A DNA stretch of 64,000 bases from Haliclona indistincta (GCA_964017065.1 OZ024791.1:5694547-5758546), one strand, 5' to 3'; counted from the first letter of the stretch, positions 21,601-32,918 are shown. Numbers and translations are program-made. Notes: a model not told the origin generated them from the letters alone.

Positions 21601-24600
21601 TGACTGACCACCTTTGTGTAATAAATGTATCGTGCTGCTTTGACTATTCTTCTGTTTGTTTGTTCTGCAGCATGAGTCTAGTAGTCAGAATTGTTCTTCT
21701 GGTCATATCTATCATCGGATTCATTGGATTCGACATGGCGTACACTGCTGTCATTCTCAACTACAGTATTGAGTGTCAACTCATGATCTACTATCTTAAG
21801 AACATCTGTCAACGAATCCTCGCTAAAGAATGGGAAATAGATCAAGCTATCAGGGTAACCTATGTTCTCTTACTGTACAGTGAAGCTATTACAGGGCTGA
21901 AAGCATAAATTTTATCTCAAATTATTTTCTTTTGCACTACGAATGTTTTTACTCATTTTGCGTCTATCACAGGAGATCAACAATGCTCGCCAGTTCTTAT
22001 CCACAATGAACAGACACTTGTCTAGAGCTGTCTCTATCATGCTACTGCTATTCCTGACAATGTCTGTTATGTGTGAGTTTATTACAGTTTAACTACCGTT
22101 CTCAACATTAATATCCTTTGGATAACTAATACAGTTACCCTTAACACACATACCTGTGTCACTGCTTGGTTTGGCCTCAAGTGGGTAAGTAAATTGGAAT
22201 GCAACTAACCTGCATGGCTTAGCAGGCCACACACAGTGTGGTGTATCCAGGATTTGGAGTAGGAGGGTGCTTAATTATATTCATATAAACCACACCCACT
22301 ATTTATTTACCATGCCAAAAATACAATCAAAATTCAAGCAAGGCTATGCAGCAGTTCTCTGAGTAGTCTCGTCCCCAGACCACACCCCCTCGCTTAATTG
22401 CTCGTGAGAGGGTCTGGTGGCTTTAGTCGATTTTCTTGGGCCAGGAAGTAACTTTTTCCCCGGAATGTCTGGGGTAGAATCTGATTGGTCAGAACGCTAA
22501 CTCTTACGTAATACAAACCACATCGATAGAATGATGGCGGTCAAGATACATGTACCTCGATACGGCGACTGTAGTCTTTTTCCTGACATTCTCGAGCCGC
22601 GTGTTTATGGATTGCAGTGCAACTGCAGTCTTAGCTCCTTTTTCGATGTCAGAGAAGCACGTTCGACAAGCGTACGTAGGATCGTCGTACGATCCGTGTT
22701 CAAGCTCAATCATCTCTATGTAGTTCTTCAAGTCTTGAGAACATTTGTCCAGACGTCTTCGCCTTCGCAGATTGTCTCCCTCGTCCAACGAGCAACTACA
22801 TACGAGACACTTGTGTGTAGCAGCCATTTTCCTTTTTGCAGGTGCAAATACTAACATTTATACATATTCATTAGTGTTACGTAACTCTCGTACACGAAAA
22901 GCCCAAGAAAGTGCAACTAAAGCCACCAGACCCTCTCAGAAGCAAAGCGGAAGAGGTGTGGTCTGGGAACGAGACTATTCTCTGAGCTAGTCTAGTAACA
23001 CGTGCGTTCCTATGGCTAGCAAACCGCTAATCACCTTACTAAATATGGCAAGCATTATTTTTTTCTGCTAAGCATGGTCAATTATATCTTATGCCTTATT
23101 AAAAAAGAAATCTCTGGTTCTTAGGGGGGTGCTCAAGCACTGAAAGCACCCTTGTAAAAACGCCCTGACACAAGAGTACCATACTGAGAGTTGCATGCAC
23201 ATCATACTGCCTGAGCTAAAACCTCCTGTGTGCTATCCACAGCACAACATCAGCACTTGAGGGTAAATAACAGGGCTCTGCTCAAACCTGCATGTTTGGG
23301 CGGGTCAAGTACATCCGACTGACAATGACAGAAAGAAAAAAATTAATAAAAATAAATAATAATACAAAGTACAACAACAACAAAAGGAGTAGTGGTGGGC
23401 AGGGAATAAACAAGCTGCACTACGGACACTGTGAAGCTGCTAGTTTGCATCGGAATGCAACTGCGTCCAAGTACTCGTTACCTTAACAACTGACACTGCA
23501 CCTGCAATACTATCCTTACCCAATCAGAGCACTCTGCCACTACCACACCCGCAAATTCATACTCGCACTCACGCCAATCCAAACTGCGTTAATTATGTTT
23601 AACTCTTGTTAAACTACATACGTGTACGGTGCACACAGTAATATCATGTTAGATAATTCTTTCCTTGCATATTGTATATGACTGTTTGTATGTATAGCTT
23701 TAGCCGGTCTTCAGGGACTTGAGAATCGTCAACCAAAGTCTCTGCCTCTAGTGGCAATTACTGGCTGTCTGGCATGTTTCCAGTGGTCGTTTATGCTGTT
23801 TCTTCCAATTGTACAGGTAACACAACCAGATACTGTCATTAATTTTTGCAGTGTCAATATTTCACAAATTTGCTCCTAATTTTGCTTTATTCAGTCAATT
23901 ATTTTGTGGTTTTTTTATCACTGTACCTATAATTGGTAAAAATTTTGCAATTGAACAACATTAAATTTTATTAATTCCCAAAATTTCTACCTTTATGGTA
24001 CTTGTTAAATATAAATAGTACATGAACTGTGTGCTTGTACATGTACAAAAATTCAATTTTGATCATTCTGTGAAATTTTGTCTGTGTTGTTAGGCTGCTA
24101 GAGTGAGCAGAGCAGGAAAATGGTTAGTAAAGACTTCTCTGGAAATACGCTCCAGACCATACAGCTACAAGGACACACCACAACTTGAGTTGGACTCTTT
24201 TATCACTTACGCTACATCTGTTGACTTCAGAGTAAGTGAAAGCAAGTGCGGCATGCTGTGATCTTGCCTTGGTAACAGGAAATTGTGTTGTACACATACC
24301 ATGGTGTGCCAACTTTAACACTGTTTGGAGGAAGATTACACTATCTTCCCTTGGTTTTGTCATCTAGATTCAGCATACAGGGTTTTGCAGGTTGCTTGAC
24401 CAAACAATTTCCTGCTAGCGCATGCGCATAGCGTGTTTCTGTATACTAATTGTACAAAAAAACATGCTGTGCGCATGCGCTAGCAGTAAATTTTTGGTCA
24501 AGCAACCTGCAAAACCCTGTACAATATCAAATTGAAATCAACAGTAGAGTTTGAAGTAGGCGTGGTTTCAATGTGTTGTAACAGCAGCCTTTCTACAACT

Positions 24601-25080
24601 TTCTATGACTGTTTTATGCAGTGACATCATCACTTATCCCATATTGCTTGTATATAATGCTAAGAAGTCATGCTTTGCTCATAACTAACGTGAGGAAATG
24701 TTAGCCAAGAGAAGCAAAAACTCCTTAAAAACCATACTGGAAAACCAGGTGCCAGCTGTTGAGAATGTGAAATTGAACACAAGGCCTGGGGTTAACGGAG
24801 GACCACGTGCTAATTTCTGACGTCAGTACTACCAGACATTAGCCGTTGGTGCAGATAAACGTGTAACTAAAACTCTATTGTCAAATTTTCCAAATGCCCT
24901 TGCAAAGTTTTCTGTAATGAGGAGAGAGAGGATGTTAACATGTATCTTTATTTTGTCCAGGCTCGACTAGTCGGTGTTCCCATCACTCCTATGATCGTCA
25001 TTCTGGGAGCTTTCATTCTCACTTTTGTGTTATTTTTGGTCTTTCAGTACGATCAGTTCATCTGGGCTAGTTGGCTGTGA
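18680..25080 (+). CDS. Seven-transmembrane protein, gustatory-receptor-like
   Basis: Twelve exons (18680-18874, 19004-19099, 19146-19250, 19557-19706, 19977-20144, 21132-21196, 21249-21362, 21671-21854, 21973-22072, 23698-23816, 24094-24231, 24961-25080) give 517 aa. About 130 hydrophilic residues precede seven hydrophobic segments: AWPILLCIFLIASC, VLLMVAYVYSLFVF, FIGLIGLLWTIYSL, VVRIVLLVISIIGFIGF, AVSIMLLLFLTMS, VAITGCLACFQWSFMLF and PMIVILGAFILTFVLFLVF. A long cytosolic N-terminus, a very short C-tail, phase-0 introns before the last two hydrophobic segments, and a terminal T-F-hydrophobic-Q motif resemble the invertebrate gustatory receptor-like (GRL) superfamily. The match is by topology and not by clear homology, so another 7TM family remains possible. 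Introns 5, 9 and 11 carry inverted-repeat elements. Confidence 0.6.
19291..19346 (+). pseudogene. Relict partial copy of exon 4
   Basis: Within intron 3 of the 7TM gene, a stretch with GATTCTGCTGTGCACCTTCC and CTCAAATACTACTGT repeats the middle of real exon 4 (19625-19690), which reads GATTCTGCTGTGCATCTTCC and CTCAAATACTACTGT. Several bases are lost between the two blocks and the frame is broken. It looks like an old partial tandem duplication of the exon. Confidence 0.65.
20383..21090. repeat. Inverted-repeat element in 7TM gene intron 5
   Basis: The left arm at 20383-20422 (ATCTTGAAATTTTCCATCTA ATG TTCAATC) is mirrored at about 21035-21090. The right arm has a small internal duplication of ATTAGA. 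The roughly 700-bp span includes a second, nested element at 20871-21023. No coding content is evident inside. The target duplication is unclear. Confidence 0.55.
20871..21023. mobile_element. Tc1/mariner-type MITE, nested
   Basis: A 153-bp foldback with ends CAGCGGTTTTATTAC...GTAATAAAACCGCTG, flanked on both sides by TA (20869-20870 and 21024-21025). TA duplication with ends beginning CAG is typical of non-autonomous Tc1/mariner elements. Arms are imperfect over about 55 bp and include GCGTAGAGCGTGAA-type motifs. It lies inside a larger inverted-repeat element and must have inserted later. Confidence 0.7.
22364..22977. mobile_element. Mutator-like element with 9-bp target duplication
   Basis: A 614-bp element with imperfect terminal inverted repeats of about 75 bp beginning TAGTCTCGT[C/T]CCCAGACCA; an inner block GAGAGGGTCTGGTGGCTTTA matches exactly in both arms. 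It is flanked by a perfect 9-bp duplication TTCTCTGAG at 22355-22363 and 22978-22986. Long inverted repeats with a 9-bp duplication are characteristic of Mutator-like elements. No transposase is encoded, so it is non-autonomous. It sits in intron 9 of the 7TM gene and carries a minus-strand zinc-finger reading frame. Confidence 0.8.
22504..22827 (-). CDS. Zinc-finger reading frame carried by the element
   Basis: An open frame of about 107 codons from an ATG at 22827, wholly inside the Mutator-like element. It starts MAATHKCLVCSCSL, has a basic run RRRRR, and a second pair ACRTCF, giving a C-x2-C ... C-x2-C arrangement of the kind that binds zinc (ZAD- or treble-clef-like in spacing). The remainder is helical and ends without a further domain. 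It could be the 5' exon of a host gene captured by the element, or a fragment of the element's own former protein. Expression is unknown. Confidence 0.35.
   Translation of the reverse strand: MAATHKCLVCSCSLDEGDNLRRRRRLDKCSQDLKNYIEMIELEHGSYDDPTYACRTCFSDIEKGAKTAVALQSINTRLENVRKKTTVAVSRYMYLDRHHSIDVVCIT
24378..24519. mobile_element. Tc1/mariner-type foldback MITE
   Basis: A 142-bp near-palindrome with arms of about 57 bp. Both ends read CAGGGTTTTGCAGGTTGCTT inward, and both sides carry TA (24376-24377, 24520-24521). The arms share CTGCTAGCGCATGCGCA. It lies in intron 11 of the 7TM gene. TA duplication and CAG-starting ends point to a Tc1/mariner-derived miniature element. Confidence 0.75.
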
Positions 25081-25287
25081 TGATCGTGAAGATGAAGTCT
25101 CTGGAGTCTAAACTACATCTGTTCCTGCAAAATGTATTCATGTATCTATAAATAATGCTACAGACTGTCAGTGTATGCTTTTAACCACTTGGCTAATAAA
25201 AATATATTGTCACCTCTATTTTGCGAGCGTGTATCGCGCTTGTGCAATCGCGTGCTTGCATGCAGCGAGTACTGCAAGCATCCTATC

Positions 25288-27467
25288 ATGGAGTGTTCGT
25301 TGAGTTGGTCGCTGACTCTGTTCTCTAGCTGTCTGATCTTCATGACTATGGGCGTTCAATACAGTGCGTCAGTCTTGTGTATAGTGCATGGTATTTACAA
25401 TACTCCGGCCTTCCTGCAGCGATCATTCTTCCTACAATCTGGGACTACCTAAGAGAGCGATTTGAAGCTGAGAACTGGCTGTACGGTGTCTGTATAACGG
25501 CGTCTTCTTTATGCAATGTCGTAGCTGGGCCCATACTCGGCGCCATCTATGATAGAACACACGCTTGCAGGCTACTGGTCATGTTTACAACATTGGCTAC
25601 CGCAGCAGGTATCTACAGCATACAGAATGGTTACAATGATATTCCACACTGCACTGCAGGCTGCTTTATGTACTTTGCTGCAACATCACAGTATATGGTA
25701 TTAGGAGGTCGACTGCTACAAGGTTAGTAAAGCATGACTTCCACTTGACTATTATGCTAACAATCTGAATAGTATAGCTTGCCAGCATTGACATGTTGTT
25801 GCATTACAATCTACAGGTATAGGCTTAGCAGCAGGAACTGTTATCAGTGGAGAGTTTGCACGAATCACTACCAAGAAGCAGCGAACACCAATTTACTCCA
25901 TGCTCACTGCTATGACTCAGATTGGATATACAATAGGTGAGAAAATAGCACACTTTTTTATTACAGGTAAAAAATAATGACAACAATTTAGGTCCTGGAT
26001 TCAATATAGCTTTAAGATACTTGGACTTTCAAGTGGGTCCATTTAAACTGGACAAGTACACCTCCCCTGGCGTAAGTCAGATAATAATTTTCAAGATATC
26101 GTCCTTTTTTGATTGTTGCTCCAGTTGTTCATGGCGGGATTATGGATTCTTTCTTCAATGGTGTTTCTCATGTGTTTTTACCATCAACGCACGGTCAATA
26201 TTGAAGAAGAGAACATTGTATCTAATGATTCTGATGAATCGTACACTGATATCAGTGTAGACGGTAAACCTACCACTAGCTCTGGTATCGTCTCAGATGA
26301 AAGTTTTGAACAAAGTTACGAGGTGTTGGAAGTCACTGGTGTAAATGGAGCTGTCAGAGTAGTACCTTACTATGCTAGCAGAGAGTCGACTCCTTTATTC
26401 AGACACAAACGTTTTTCGTCACCAGTTGAGAATGATGATTCAGCCAACAATGATGAAGTTATGATAATCAAAAGAAATTGTTGTTCTCGGACGTGCTCTG
26501 TCTTTAGGAATATCTTAATGAAGATCACATGGGCTGGGTATATGCTGGTTAAGGAAGAGATTGTAGTTCTTCTGTATGTACTTTTTGTCATGCTGTTCAG
26601 TGAAATGGCGGTTGAGGTATGCACCTGAAGCTAAACTGGTGAATCTTCATTTTTGTGATGACTATAGGTTGCCTTTACTCCAACTGTCGAGAAGAATTTT
26701 AACTGGAATGAGCTCCCTATAAGTATCTATTTCTTAGTGGCTGGAATAATGGTGGTCTAAATAAATAATTATATTGATGTAATTATGTGCGGACATTTGC
26801 AGATGGTAATTTCTTCAGTCATTGTTTCTATCGTCAGCAAAAGAGTGTCTGATCGGTGAGCTATTGCCTGACCTTTAAAATAATCATGAATATTAGAGCT
26901 GAGAGTTAATTAATAATGAATAATGATTACTTTCTCTAGAACAATGATTTTTACTGGCTTGATTATTGAATTGACTTCCTGTTTTTGGTTGATGGGATGG
27001 TTCTATGCACCAAGTACCTTTACTGGTATACTGCAGTAGGTGTGATTACACTAACTGTTTATTAATGTCGTTATAGTCTTGCCTCAATTCCTGATTGGTA
27101 CCACTGTTATATTGCTAACTGAACCCTTCAGCCTTGGCAGTGGAGTGTCTCTCTTCTCAAAGAAGCTAGATCCTGAAGTTCAAGGTGCTGTACTACGCTG
27201 TGATTGAGTCGCTCTATGTCAGTGTAGCTATTTCACAGGACTGGGTCATGGCGTTAGAAGATCTCTAGTGTCCTTGGGTTGTGTGCTGGGTTCTCTCTGG
27301 GCTTCATCAGCTATCCAGCTTAATAGTAATCTCATACTGTATGGAGGCCAAATTTTTCTTCTTCTCCTAGCCACTGTGAGAAATGAGATTTTTAAAAACA
27401 CTTGCATGATTACTCATAATTAATGCAGGTACTGATGCTGTTCTCCTTCAAGAAGTTAAAAGGTTGA
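25288..27467 (+). CDS. MFSD8/CLN7-like MFS transporter, copy 1
   Basis: Twelve exons (25288-25363, 25420-25608, 25660-25722, 25816-25935, 25992-26071, 26125-26616, 26668-26751, 26803-26855, 26940-27025, 27077-27184, 27239-27375, 27429-27467) give 508 aa. It is a major facilitator superfamily protein, about 12 membrane segments. AGPILGAIYDRTHACR is the MFS loop-2/3 signature (G-x-x-x-D-R). ISGEFARITTKKQRT, PGFNIALRYLDFQVGPF and LFSKKLDPEVQG correspond to segments I associate with MFSD8/CLN7, a lysosomal membrane protein, but the substrate is unknown. Exon 6 encodes a long acidic/Ser-rich cytosolic loop between halves. The ATG is chosen because all four paralogues share the M-x-C-S...G-x-Q-Y/F-S first exon of exactly 76 bp. 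First of four tandem copies. Confidence 0.8.
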
Positions 27468-28014
27468 GTGAGGTCTATTCTATAGTAATACTGATTGTAT
27501 AACACAATCATCTCTTATTGTCATGATCAATATTCTGATATCATTAACATTGCTTTTGTTTTTGTACGAGAATCATTATTCGAAATTCATTTTGGAATTA
27601 TCAAGAACATCATGTACATGATCATTATCTATACGATTATTATCTATACGATCATCATTATCTATACGATCATTATTATCTATACGATCATTATCTACGC
27701 ATGTTTCAATAGTTGAGTTTGTTCACCATTGTACTGAGGTTTGTTTGATCCACGCGCGTTGCCCGATTTTTACGTTACGACAAAGGTTAAAAATAAAAAT
27801 AATAATAATTACAGTATAATTACAGTATTATTTGTATTCATTGCCCAACAGCACAAAAGGTCTGTATTGTTAGCTGTCACGACAGCTATTGTGTTAGTAT
27901 ACAAACGACACAGCCTCGTGGCCAACAAATAAACAGTCAAGGTACCTAGCGAACGGGTTCTGGTTTGAAGCAGAGCTGCCCGGCAACGCACAGTCTTCAC
28001 TCATTTTGAAGATC
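27468..28014. repeat. Intergenic region with ATC/TAT minisatellite
   Basis: The gap between transporter copies 1 and 2. At about 27610-27700 there are five or six imperfect copies of a unit close to GATCATTATCTATAC, with lengths varying by 3 bp. The rest is AT-rich 3' UTR and promoter sequence of the flanking copies. No gene is seen. Confidence 0.65.
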
Positions 28015-28781
28015 ATGAAGTGTTCGGTAAAATGGATATTGACAATACTACCGATTTTCATGGTCTACTTGGCGCAGGGAGTGCAGTTCAGTAAGTGCAT
28101 GATTGACTCATTGAGAGCTCGAGCTCCGAGAACTTCTACGACTTCTCTTCTTTACAGCAATCATCCTTCCGACATTATATGACTATATAATCGTGCACTT
28201 TAAAGGTCAAGAGTGGATGTACAGCCTGGCTGTGTCTGCAACCAGCTTGTCGAATGTAGTTGTTGGCCCTGTGCTTGGTATTCTTTATGACAGGACGCAT
28301 GCCTCCAAGCTGCTGGTTGTGATTACACTAGCGAGTGCTGCTATAGGTATAATGTCCGCTGCACAGCAGGAATAAAAATTATTTTGAGCACATGGTTTAT
28401 TTGCAGGAGCATTTTTGTACTTTGCTGCTGTGTCGCCCTATATGGTAATTGGTGGTCGTATGCTGCAAGGTTAAGTTGTAGATAAAATGTATGCATACTA
28501 ATGGCTTCTTGTCTTGATAGGATTTGCTTTAAGCTCAGGAACTGTTATCAGTGGTGAGCTATCTCGAATCACTACAAAGAAAGAGAGAACAGCTGTTTTC
28601 TCTAGTTTAACAGCAGTTACGCAAATCGGATATGTATTAGGTAGGCATTATAATTATTGTCAAAAATTAGCGTTCAGCAAGTATTGTTGGCTAGGTCCTG
28701 GCCTTAACTTGTTGTTGAAGTACTGTGACTTTCAAGTTGGTCCTTTTGTTGTTGATAAAGACAGATCACCAGCTGTATGTT

Positions 28782-28841
<60 letters not shown>

Positions 28842-29677
28842 TATTACAAACTCTGCTTTCATTCTTTAGCTATTTATTACATTATACTGGATTATCACAG
28901 CCGTCCTGTTTTCGGTATTTTATTTTCATATGCCGACTGTTGAAGAGGAAGATGGAAGCAAGGTCACCACCATTAATGACTCTGTATCATCGTCTTATCA
29001 TGAAGAAATGGATGACAAGAGCTTGGCTAGTAATTACAGTGACAAGTATAGGACAGCTCATCAGAGGGGCTATGAAATTTTGGAAGTGACTGGATTAAAC
29101 GGCATAGCCACAAGAGTTTCATACAGTCGCAGGAACAGTTTGAGTAGCGTCCACACTGCTAACAGTGGAGTTGGAGACCATCATGGTAGTATTGCTAACG
29201 GTGACTCTTTGTCAAAGGACCTTTCCTATTCACTGGAAGACAGTGAAAAATCTGACAGTCGCAGTGAAAAATTTCACCAGCCAACTTGTTGCAGTAGAGT
29301 GTTTGGTAAAATCAGATACCTGTGTTCACGTGTGCTGGCAGCAGCCTCTATGCTACTATGGGAAGATATAGTGATACTCTACTTTATCATCTTGATCATG
29401 ATGTTCAGCCAAATCTCTGTTGAAGTAAGCAAAATGTCTATATTAAAGAATACATACTTTATTCCATATGCAGGTAGCTTTTACTCCTATTTCTCAAAAA
29501 TACTTCAACTGGGGCGAAGACGGAATTAGCATATTTTTTTCAGCAACAGGAGTGCTGGTATATTCCAATGAGTAATTGTCTGTCTCGAGTATCTTTAATT
29601 TGTAGATGATCATCGTTTCAGTGGTTTTATCCGTTCTTAGCAAGAGAGTGGAAGACAAGTTAGTTGTTGGCTGATAC

Positions 29678-29756
<79 letters not shown>

Positions 29757-30509
29757 CATGACCTAACTCTGTCCAGGTGGATGATAATGACTGGTTTATT
29801 TGCACAGTTCATAGCCTGCTCATGGCTGCTTGGGTGGTTCTACTTTATTAAAACAGTGAATGGTATAAGAGCTTGCATATACGATGTGTCCTCTGTCTAC
29901 TCATTTTCTCAGCCACAGTAGTGGTCTCACAGTTCATTATTGGTACTACCATAAGCCTGCTGACCGAGCCTATCACTCTTGGAAGTGCTGTGTCTCTGTT
30001 CTCCAAGAAAGTTGCTCCTGAAATTCAAGGTCAGCATTTCTTTATTGAGTGAATAGAAGGTAGCAGAAGCTAAAAGATAACTTAGTTGCAAATGTAGGTT
30101 GTTAGCCACAAGTGTATAGTTTCAGAAAATAGTTTCATGTCTTTGAACGTCAGTGTGAATGTGTGGTTACAAAGCGTGAGGTTCTTTGGTGCTTACTATC
30201 AGCTACATTGTGTATACAAATGCGTTATCGTTTCCTACATAATTGCAAGTGTCTACTATTCAGTGTTTTATGTTATCCAGGAATCGGCCATGGATTGAGG
30301 CGGTCAATGGTGTCTCTAGGTTCTGTGCTGGGTTCTCTCTGGGCTGCTGCAGCGCTACAGCTTGAGAGCAATACGATATTGTATGGTGGTCCAATTGGAT
30401 TAGTAGCACTAGCCACTGTAAGCATGAGCTAGGTACATGCTCCTAATGTCCTATTCATTTTACTCTACAGCTACTCTCTATACTTTCATTTAAGAAAATG
30501 AATGGCTAG
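28015..30509 (+). CDS. MFSD8/CLN7-like MFS transporter, copy 2
   Basis: Twelve exons (28015-28090, 28158-28346, 28407-28469, 28521-28640, 28695-28774, 28870-29424, 29474-29557, 29606-29658, 29776-29861, 29913-30029, 30281-30417, 30471-30509) give 532 aa. Exon sizes equal those of copy 1 except the loop exon (555 bp versus 492) and exon 10 (117 versus 108). Signature segments: VVGPVLGILYDRTHASK, ISGELSRITTKKERT, VSLFSKKVAPEIQG. The cytosolic loop of exon 6 is Ser/Asp-rich and mostly unalignable with copy 1 except for YEILEVTGLNG, which copy 1 also has as YEVLEVTGVNG. Intron 5 holds a CA microsatellite and intron 8 a GATT microsatellite. A likely AATAAA signal follows at 30569. Confidence 0.8.
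28785..28839. repeat. CA-dinucleotide microsatellite
   Basis: About 27 uninterrupted CA units in intron 5 of transporter copy 2, a short distance upstream of the 3' splice site at 28869. Confidence 0.95.
29678..29755. repeat. GATT tetranucleotide microsatellite
   Basis: About 19 perfect GATT units in intron 8 of transporter copy 2, between donor 29659 and acceptor 29775. Confidence 0.95.
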
Positions 30510-30825
30510 CTGCAGCTTGTTGTTTCAAACTCAAATTCCTCAACTTCCAGTTCACAGTCTTTGTAAATAATAAAAATTATCGTTGTTGAACTGAAAAATA
30601 GAGTTCTTGGGCTTGCTTTGATAAAATATGTTTATAAAATTAATAACTTCCCAGTTTATAATGTACATGTACTTATTGGGAAGTTAAGGCGTGCGATCAG
30701 TGATCAATGGTCGACTGTTTGTATATGGCAAGATTGATGTCGGTAAGCACTAGTGTAGTTGACATAGTGGCATGTAGCTGACTAATCTGTGTTGCAGATT
30801 CTTCATCAGTTGCAGTAGACTACTA
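30510..30825. other. Intergenic region, transporter copies 2-3
   Basis: This 316-bp gap contains the copy-2 polyadenylation signal near 30569 and the copy-3 upstream region. A TTGCAG word at 30792-30797 could end a leader intron of copy 3. I see no gene. Confidence 0.5.
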
Positions 30826-32918
30826 ATGAATTGCTCAATAAAATGGCTGTTGACTATGTTTACAATCTTTCTATTCTTTCTTGCATCAGGATTTCAATAC
30901 AGTAAGCTAGTGCACTGATGAGTATTAAAATGATACACTATTCACAGCAATCATACTGCCAACCGCTTGGGGGTATATGGTGGACAGGTTTGGTGCTCAG
31001 CAGTGGTTATACAGCCTGTGCATTTCTTCGACTAGCATAGCGAATGTGATATTTGGTCCTGTGTTAGGTGCTTTGTATGACAAGACACGGGCTACCAAGC
31101 TACTTGTTCTGACAGCACTTTCATGTACTGCAGTAGGTGAGTGAAACATGTACATCATCATAAAATTCTATAACTCTGTTTTCTTGTAAAGGTTGGTTTT
31201 TATACTTTACTGCTGTTTCTGCCTATATGGTAATTGCTGGTCGCCTAATGCAAGGTATACAGTTACTTCTATGCGTATTACACATACAATTTTTTCTTCT
31301 TTTATACAGGACTTTCTCTATCTGCAGGAGCAGTCATTAGTGGAGAGATAGCTCGATTCACAACTGGAAAAGAAAGAACAGCTGCATTCACTCTTTTCAC
31401 AGCTGTAATGCAAGTTGGCTACATAATTGGTGAGTTTGAGTTTATAGTGTATTAGGATTAGTTTATTCTGGTTATGTCAGGTCCTGGTTTTAACTTGTTC
31501 TTAAGATTTTGTGAGTTTGAAATTGGTTCTTTCAAAGTGGACAAGCACAATGCACCTGGAGTAAGTCATGTCGAAATAATTTTGTTACTAAGTGTATATG
31601 ATTTGCAGTTATTTATGTTTGTCTGTTGGACGATCATCGCACTGTCCTTCATGTTCTGTTATTTCCACTTACCAACCGTGAAAGATGACAACTCAGAGAT
31701 TAAAAATGAAAAGCGTAATGAAATGGCGGAAGTCTCGATATCGGCTGTGCACACACTACATGTTATTAATACAAAGCGCCGTGATGTAGGAACTGAAGGA
31801 AGCTACAAGCTAAGTGATATAAACAATGATGCTACAAGCTCTGAAGATGAGGAATCTTTAGCATCAGCTAGCAATGCATCACAAAAGATGACAATGGTAA
31901 ATAAAAAATCACTTTCAAAGAAGAATAAGGTATGTGGACGCTATTGAAAAGATTTTTTACTGATATTATTTAAAATAGTGTATTCTATTTCGAAAATGCT
32001 GGTCCGTTGTTTCGAAACTCGTCCTGGAAGAAGTAATAGCTCTTCTGTATGTGATATTGATGATGATGCTTAGTGAAATGGCTGCAGCAGTAAGATGATA
32101 AAATTAAGAATAAAAAAGAAACTATAGTTATCACTACAGACTGCCTTTGTTCCCATTGTCGATACAAGATTTCATTGGGGAGACATCAAAGTTTCAGTGT
32201 ATTTTACAGCTATTGGAGTGCTGGTAAGTAACTGATCGTTGAAATAAGAATGGTCCATTAGTATAATTATTTACAGATGGTTGGTGTATCAATTGCTGTT
32301 GCTATTGTTAGCAGAAAGGTCTCGGATCGGTAAGAATAATCACCTAGTTTGACCTAGGTAGTTGTGTACGTTTGTTTACATACAGATGGATTGTTCTAGT
32401 AAGTCTTTTAGCAGAACTGTTTGCTTGCATTTGGTTGACTGGATGGATATACTTTGGCTCTAAAATGAATGGTAGTCGACTATATATACTGGTTGTGCAA
32501 TCATTTTGTTTTCAGGAATACTAGTCATGTCACAGTTTGTGATTGGAACTACTGTGATTCTACTAACAGAACCAATCACTCTCGGCAGTGCAGTATCACT
32601 ATATTCTAAGCTTCTTCGACCAGATGTTCAAGGTATCTATAGTCTACTAAGTTACCTTTAGAGGAATTTTTTTCAGGAATTGGTCATGGTGTGAGGAGAT
32701 CTCTAATGTCGATTGGCGCTTTGCTAGGATCACTCTGGGGTACAGCTGTCTTGCAGCCAAGCATTCTTCCTTTGTTATATGGAGTTCCAATTGGATTACT
32801 GTTAGTAGCTATTGTAAGTGCCTACCACCATCCTTTTATTTCTTTATAATTATCTTCTTGTTTTTCTTAGGTGGTCACAGCATTGTCGTTTAACAAGATG
32901 AAGACGAGTAAAATTTAA
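30826..32918 (+). CDS. MFSD8/CLN7-like MFS transporter, copy 3
   Basis: Thirteen exons (30826-30901, 30948-31136, 31192-31254, 31310-31429, 31481-31560, 31609-31929, 31979-32089, 32140-32223, 32277-32329, 32386-32471, 32516-32632, 32677-32813, 32871-32918) give 494 aa. All exon lengths match the paralogues except the loop exon, which is split by a 49-bp intron (31930-31978). The first-half motif is IFGPVLGALYDKTRATK, with DK-T in place of the DR-T of other copies. The second half has VSLYSK-type VSLYSKLLRPDVQG. Exons 9-10 are almost identical to copy 4. The last exon is 9 bp longer than in the other copies. An in-frame ATG lies ten codons into exon 1, but the chosen start matches the conserved M-N-C-S head. 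Confidence 0.8.

Noticed and set aside
27495..27716. Frame with Ile-Tyr-Thr repeats, possible small membrane peptide
   Set aside because: It is produced by the GATCATTATCTATAC minisatellite between two transporter genes.
28514..29089. Open frame of 191 codons with a His-Thr repeat
   Set aside because: It is a readthrough of real exons, an intron and a CA microsatellite; exon phases require splicing at 28774/28870.
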